Shown in pieces: positions 5,895 to 6,715 of a stretch of DNA of 6,715 bases. The stretch covers positions 1 through 6,715 of the forward strand of contig CAAEDZ010000043.1 of the NCBI GenBank assembly GCA_900754775.1, written 5' to 3'. Both the position numbers and the translations under genes were made by a program. The notes beneath the pieces were generated by a model, which saw nothing but the letters and a program-made list of their open reading frames with translations, was not told the origin of the DNA and did no database searches. Within the stretch, counting starts at the first letter, position 1. Every line of letters starts with the position of its first letter. This DNA comes from Clostridia bacterium (GTDB lineage Bacteria; Bacillota_A; Clostridia; Christensenellales; Aristaeellaceae).

Positions 5895-6715
5895 GTGGAA
5901 CAGCGCACAGTGGAAGTGCTGGATACAACGCTGCGCGACGGCGCGCAGGCCGCGGGCGTGATCTTTTCCCTGGAAGACAAGCTCAAACTCGTGCGCGCGC
6001 TGGACAAGTTGGGCGTCAGCTACATAGAGGCCGGCAATCCCTTTTCCAACCCCAAGGACGCGGAGCTGTTCCGCTTCGCGCGGGAAAAGCTGCATCTGAA
6101 AAACGCCCGCCTCGCCGCCTTTGGCATGACGCGCCGCGCCGGGCTGCGCGCGGAGGACGACGCCGGTCTGCGAGCCCTTCTGGAAAGCGGCGCGCACATC
6201 GCCTGCATCGTCGGAAAGGCCAGCATCTCGCAGGCGCGGGATGTGGTCGGCGTCACCCCGGAAGAGAACCTTGCCATGATTGAGGACACGGCGCGCTTCC
6301 TCACCGAAAACGGCATGAGCGTGTTTTTCGACGCCGAACACTTCTTCGACGGCTACCGCGAGGACCCCGCCTACGCCCTTTCCACTTTGGCCGCCGCCGC
6401 GCGCGGCGGGGCGACGCGCCTTGCCCTCTGCGATACCAACGGCGGCACGCTGCCCAGCGCCATCCACGAGGTGGTGCGTGAAGTCGCGGCGCGCTTTTCC
6501 GTGCCCGTGGCCATCCACTGCCACAACGACGCGGGCCTGGCCACCGCCGGCACGCTGGCCGCGGTCGAGGCCGGGGCCATGCAGGTGCAGGGCACCATCA
6601 ACGGCTATGGCGAGCGCTGCGGCAACGCCAACCTCTGCGAAGTGCTGCCCGATCTGGAACTGAAGATGGGCCTGCGCGCCCTGCCGGAGGGCAATCTGTC
6701 CCTTCTGTGCGACAC
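5895..6715 (+). CDS. cimA: Citramalate synthase, N-terminal part (cut by window end)
   Basis: This enzyme condenses pyruvate with acetyl-CoA to (R)-citramalate, the first step of the threonine-independent route to isoleucine. The 273 complete codons present are the TIM-barrel catalytic domain of the HMGL/DRE family. Visible are DTTLRDGAQ at residues 10-18 (catalytic R14, metal ligand D15), YIEAGNPFSNPKD near 43-55, the metal-binding HCHND at 208-212 (H208, H210) and NGYGERCGNANL at 236-247. The GERCGNANL form and EAGNPxSNPKD point to the citramalate synthase subfamily rather than isopropylmalate or homocitrate synthase. Family members are about 520-540 residues, so roughly half, including the C-terminal allosteric LeuA-type domain, lies beyond the edge. 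The gene has its own promoter and is separated from the transporter by a terminator, so the two are independent. Specificity is assigned by motif recognition; a related alpha-acyl synthase remains possible. Confidence 0.93.
   Translation, partial: MEQRTVEVLDTTLRDGAQAAGVIFSLEDKLKLVRALDKLGVSYIEAGNPFSNPKDAELFRFAREKLHLKNARLAAFGMTRRAGLRAEDDAGLRALLESGAHIACIVGKASISQARDVVGVTPEENLAMIEDTARFLTENGMSVFFDAEHFFDGYREDPAYALSTLAAAARGGATRLALCDTNGGTLPSAIHEVVREVAARFSVPVAIHCHNDAGLATAGTLAAVEAGAMQVQGTINGYGERCGNANLCEVLPDLELKMGLRALPEGNLSLLCD

Noticed and set aside
5598..6524. Minus-strand open frame of 308 codons
   Set aside because: It spans the small gene, the terminator, the promoter and the citramalate synthase gene on the opposite strand, and carries no protein signature.

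Overview
The window looks like chromosomal DNA from a high-GC member of the Bacillota, most likely an uncultured gut-type clostridium. The reasons are strong AGGAGG-like ribosome binding sites, sigma-A-type promoters, GC-rich coding sequence between AT-rich promoter patches, a Gram-positive-style FtsX/MacB exporter with a very large extracellular coiled-coil region, and a clostridial-type citramalate synthase. The taxonomic call is inference, since no rRNA or marker gene is present.

Layout: positions 1-350 contain no convincing gene. Bases 23-132 form an unusually compact set of inverted repeats: an outer stem enclosing three hairpins, with a fourth hairpin directly abutting. A terminator-like hairpin follows at 190-221, and an extended -10 promoter at 316-324 drives the next genes. 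Positions 357-5725 are a tightly packed plus-strand unit: an ABC-transporter ATPase, a 1409-residue FtsX-type permease (1-nt gap), and a small soluble protein (13-nt gap; tentatively WapI-like). The unit ends at a terminator hairpin at 5731-5774. A new promoter (TTGCCA-17-TACAAT) then drives a GTG-started citramalate synthase gene that runs off the right edge.

The ATPase and permease should form one MacB-like membrane complex: the ATPase dimerises in the cytosol and moves the eight-helix permease. The permease's first extracellular region holds a MacB-like core plus a predicted coiled-coil stalk of about 600 residues. That stalk contains three tandem repeats of about 97 residues, flanked on both sides by related segments in mirrored block order. 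This stalk and the cloverleaf-like intergenic element are the two least ordinary things here. The citramalate synthase is an independent metabolic gene (threonine-independent isoleucine synthesis).
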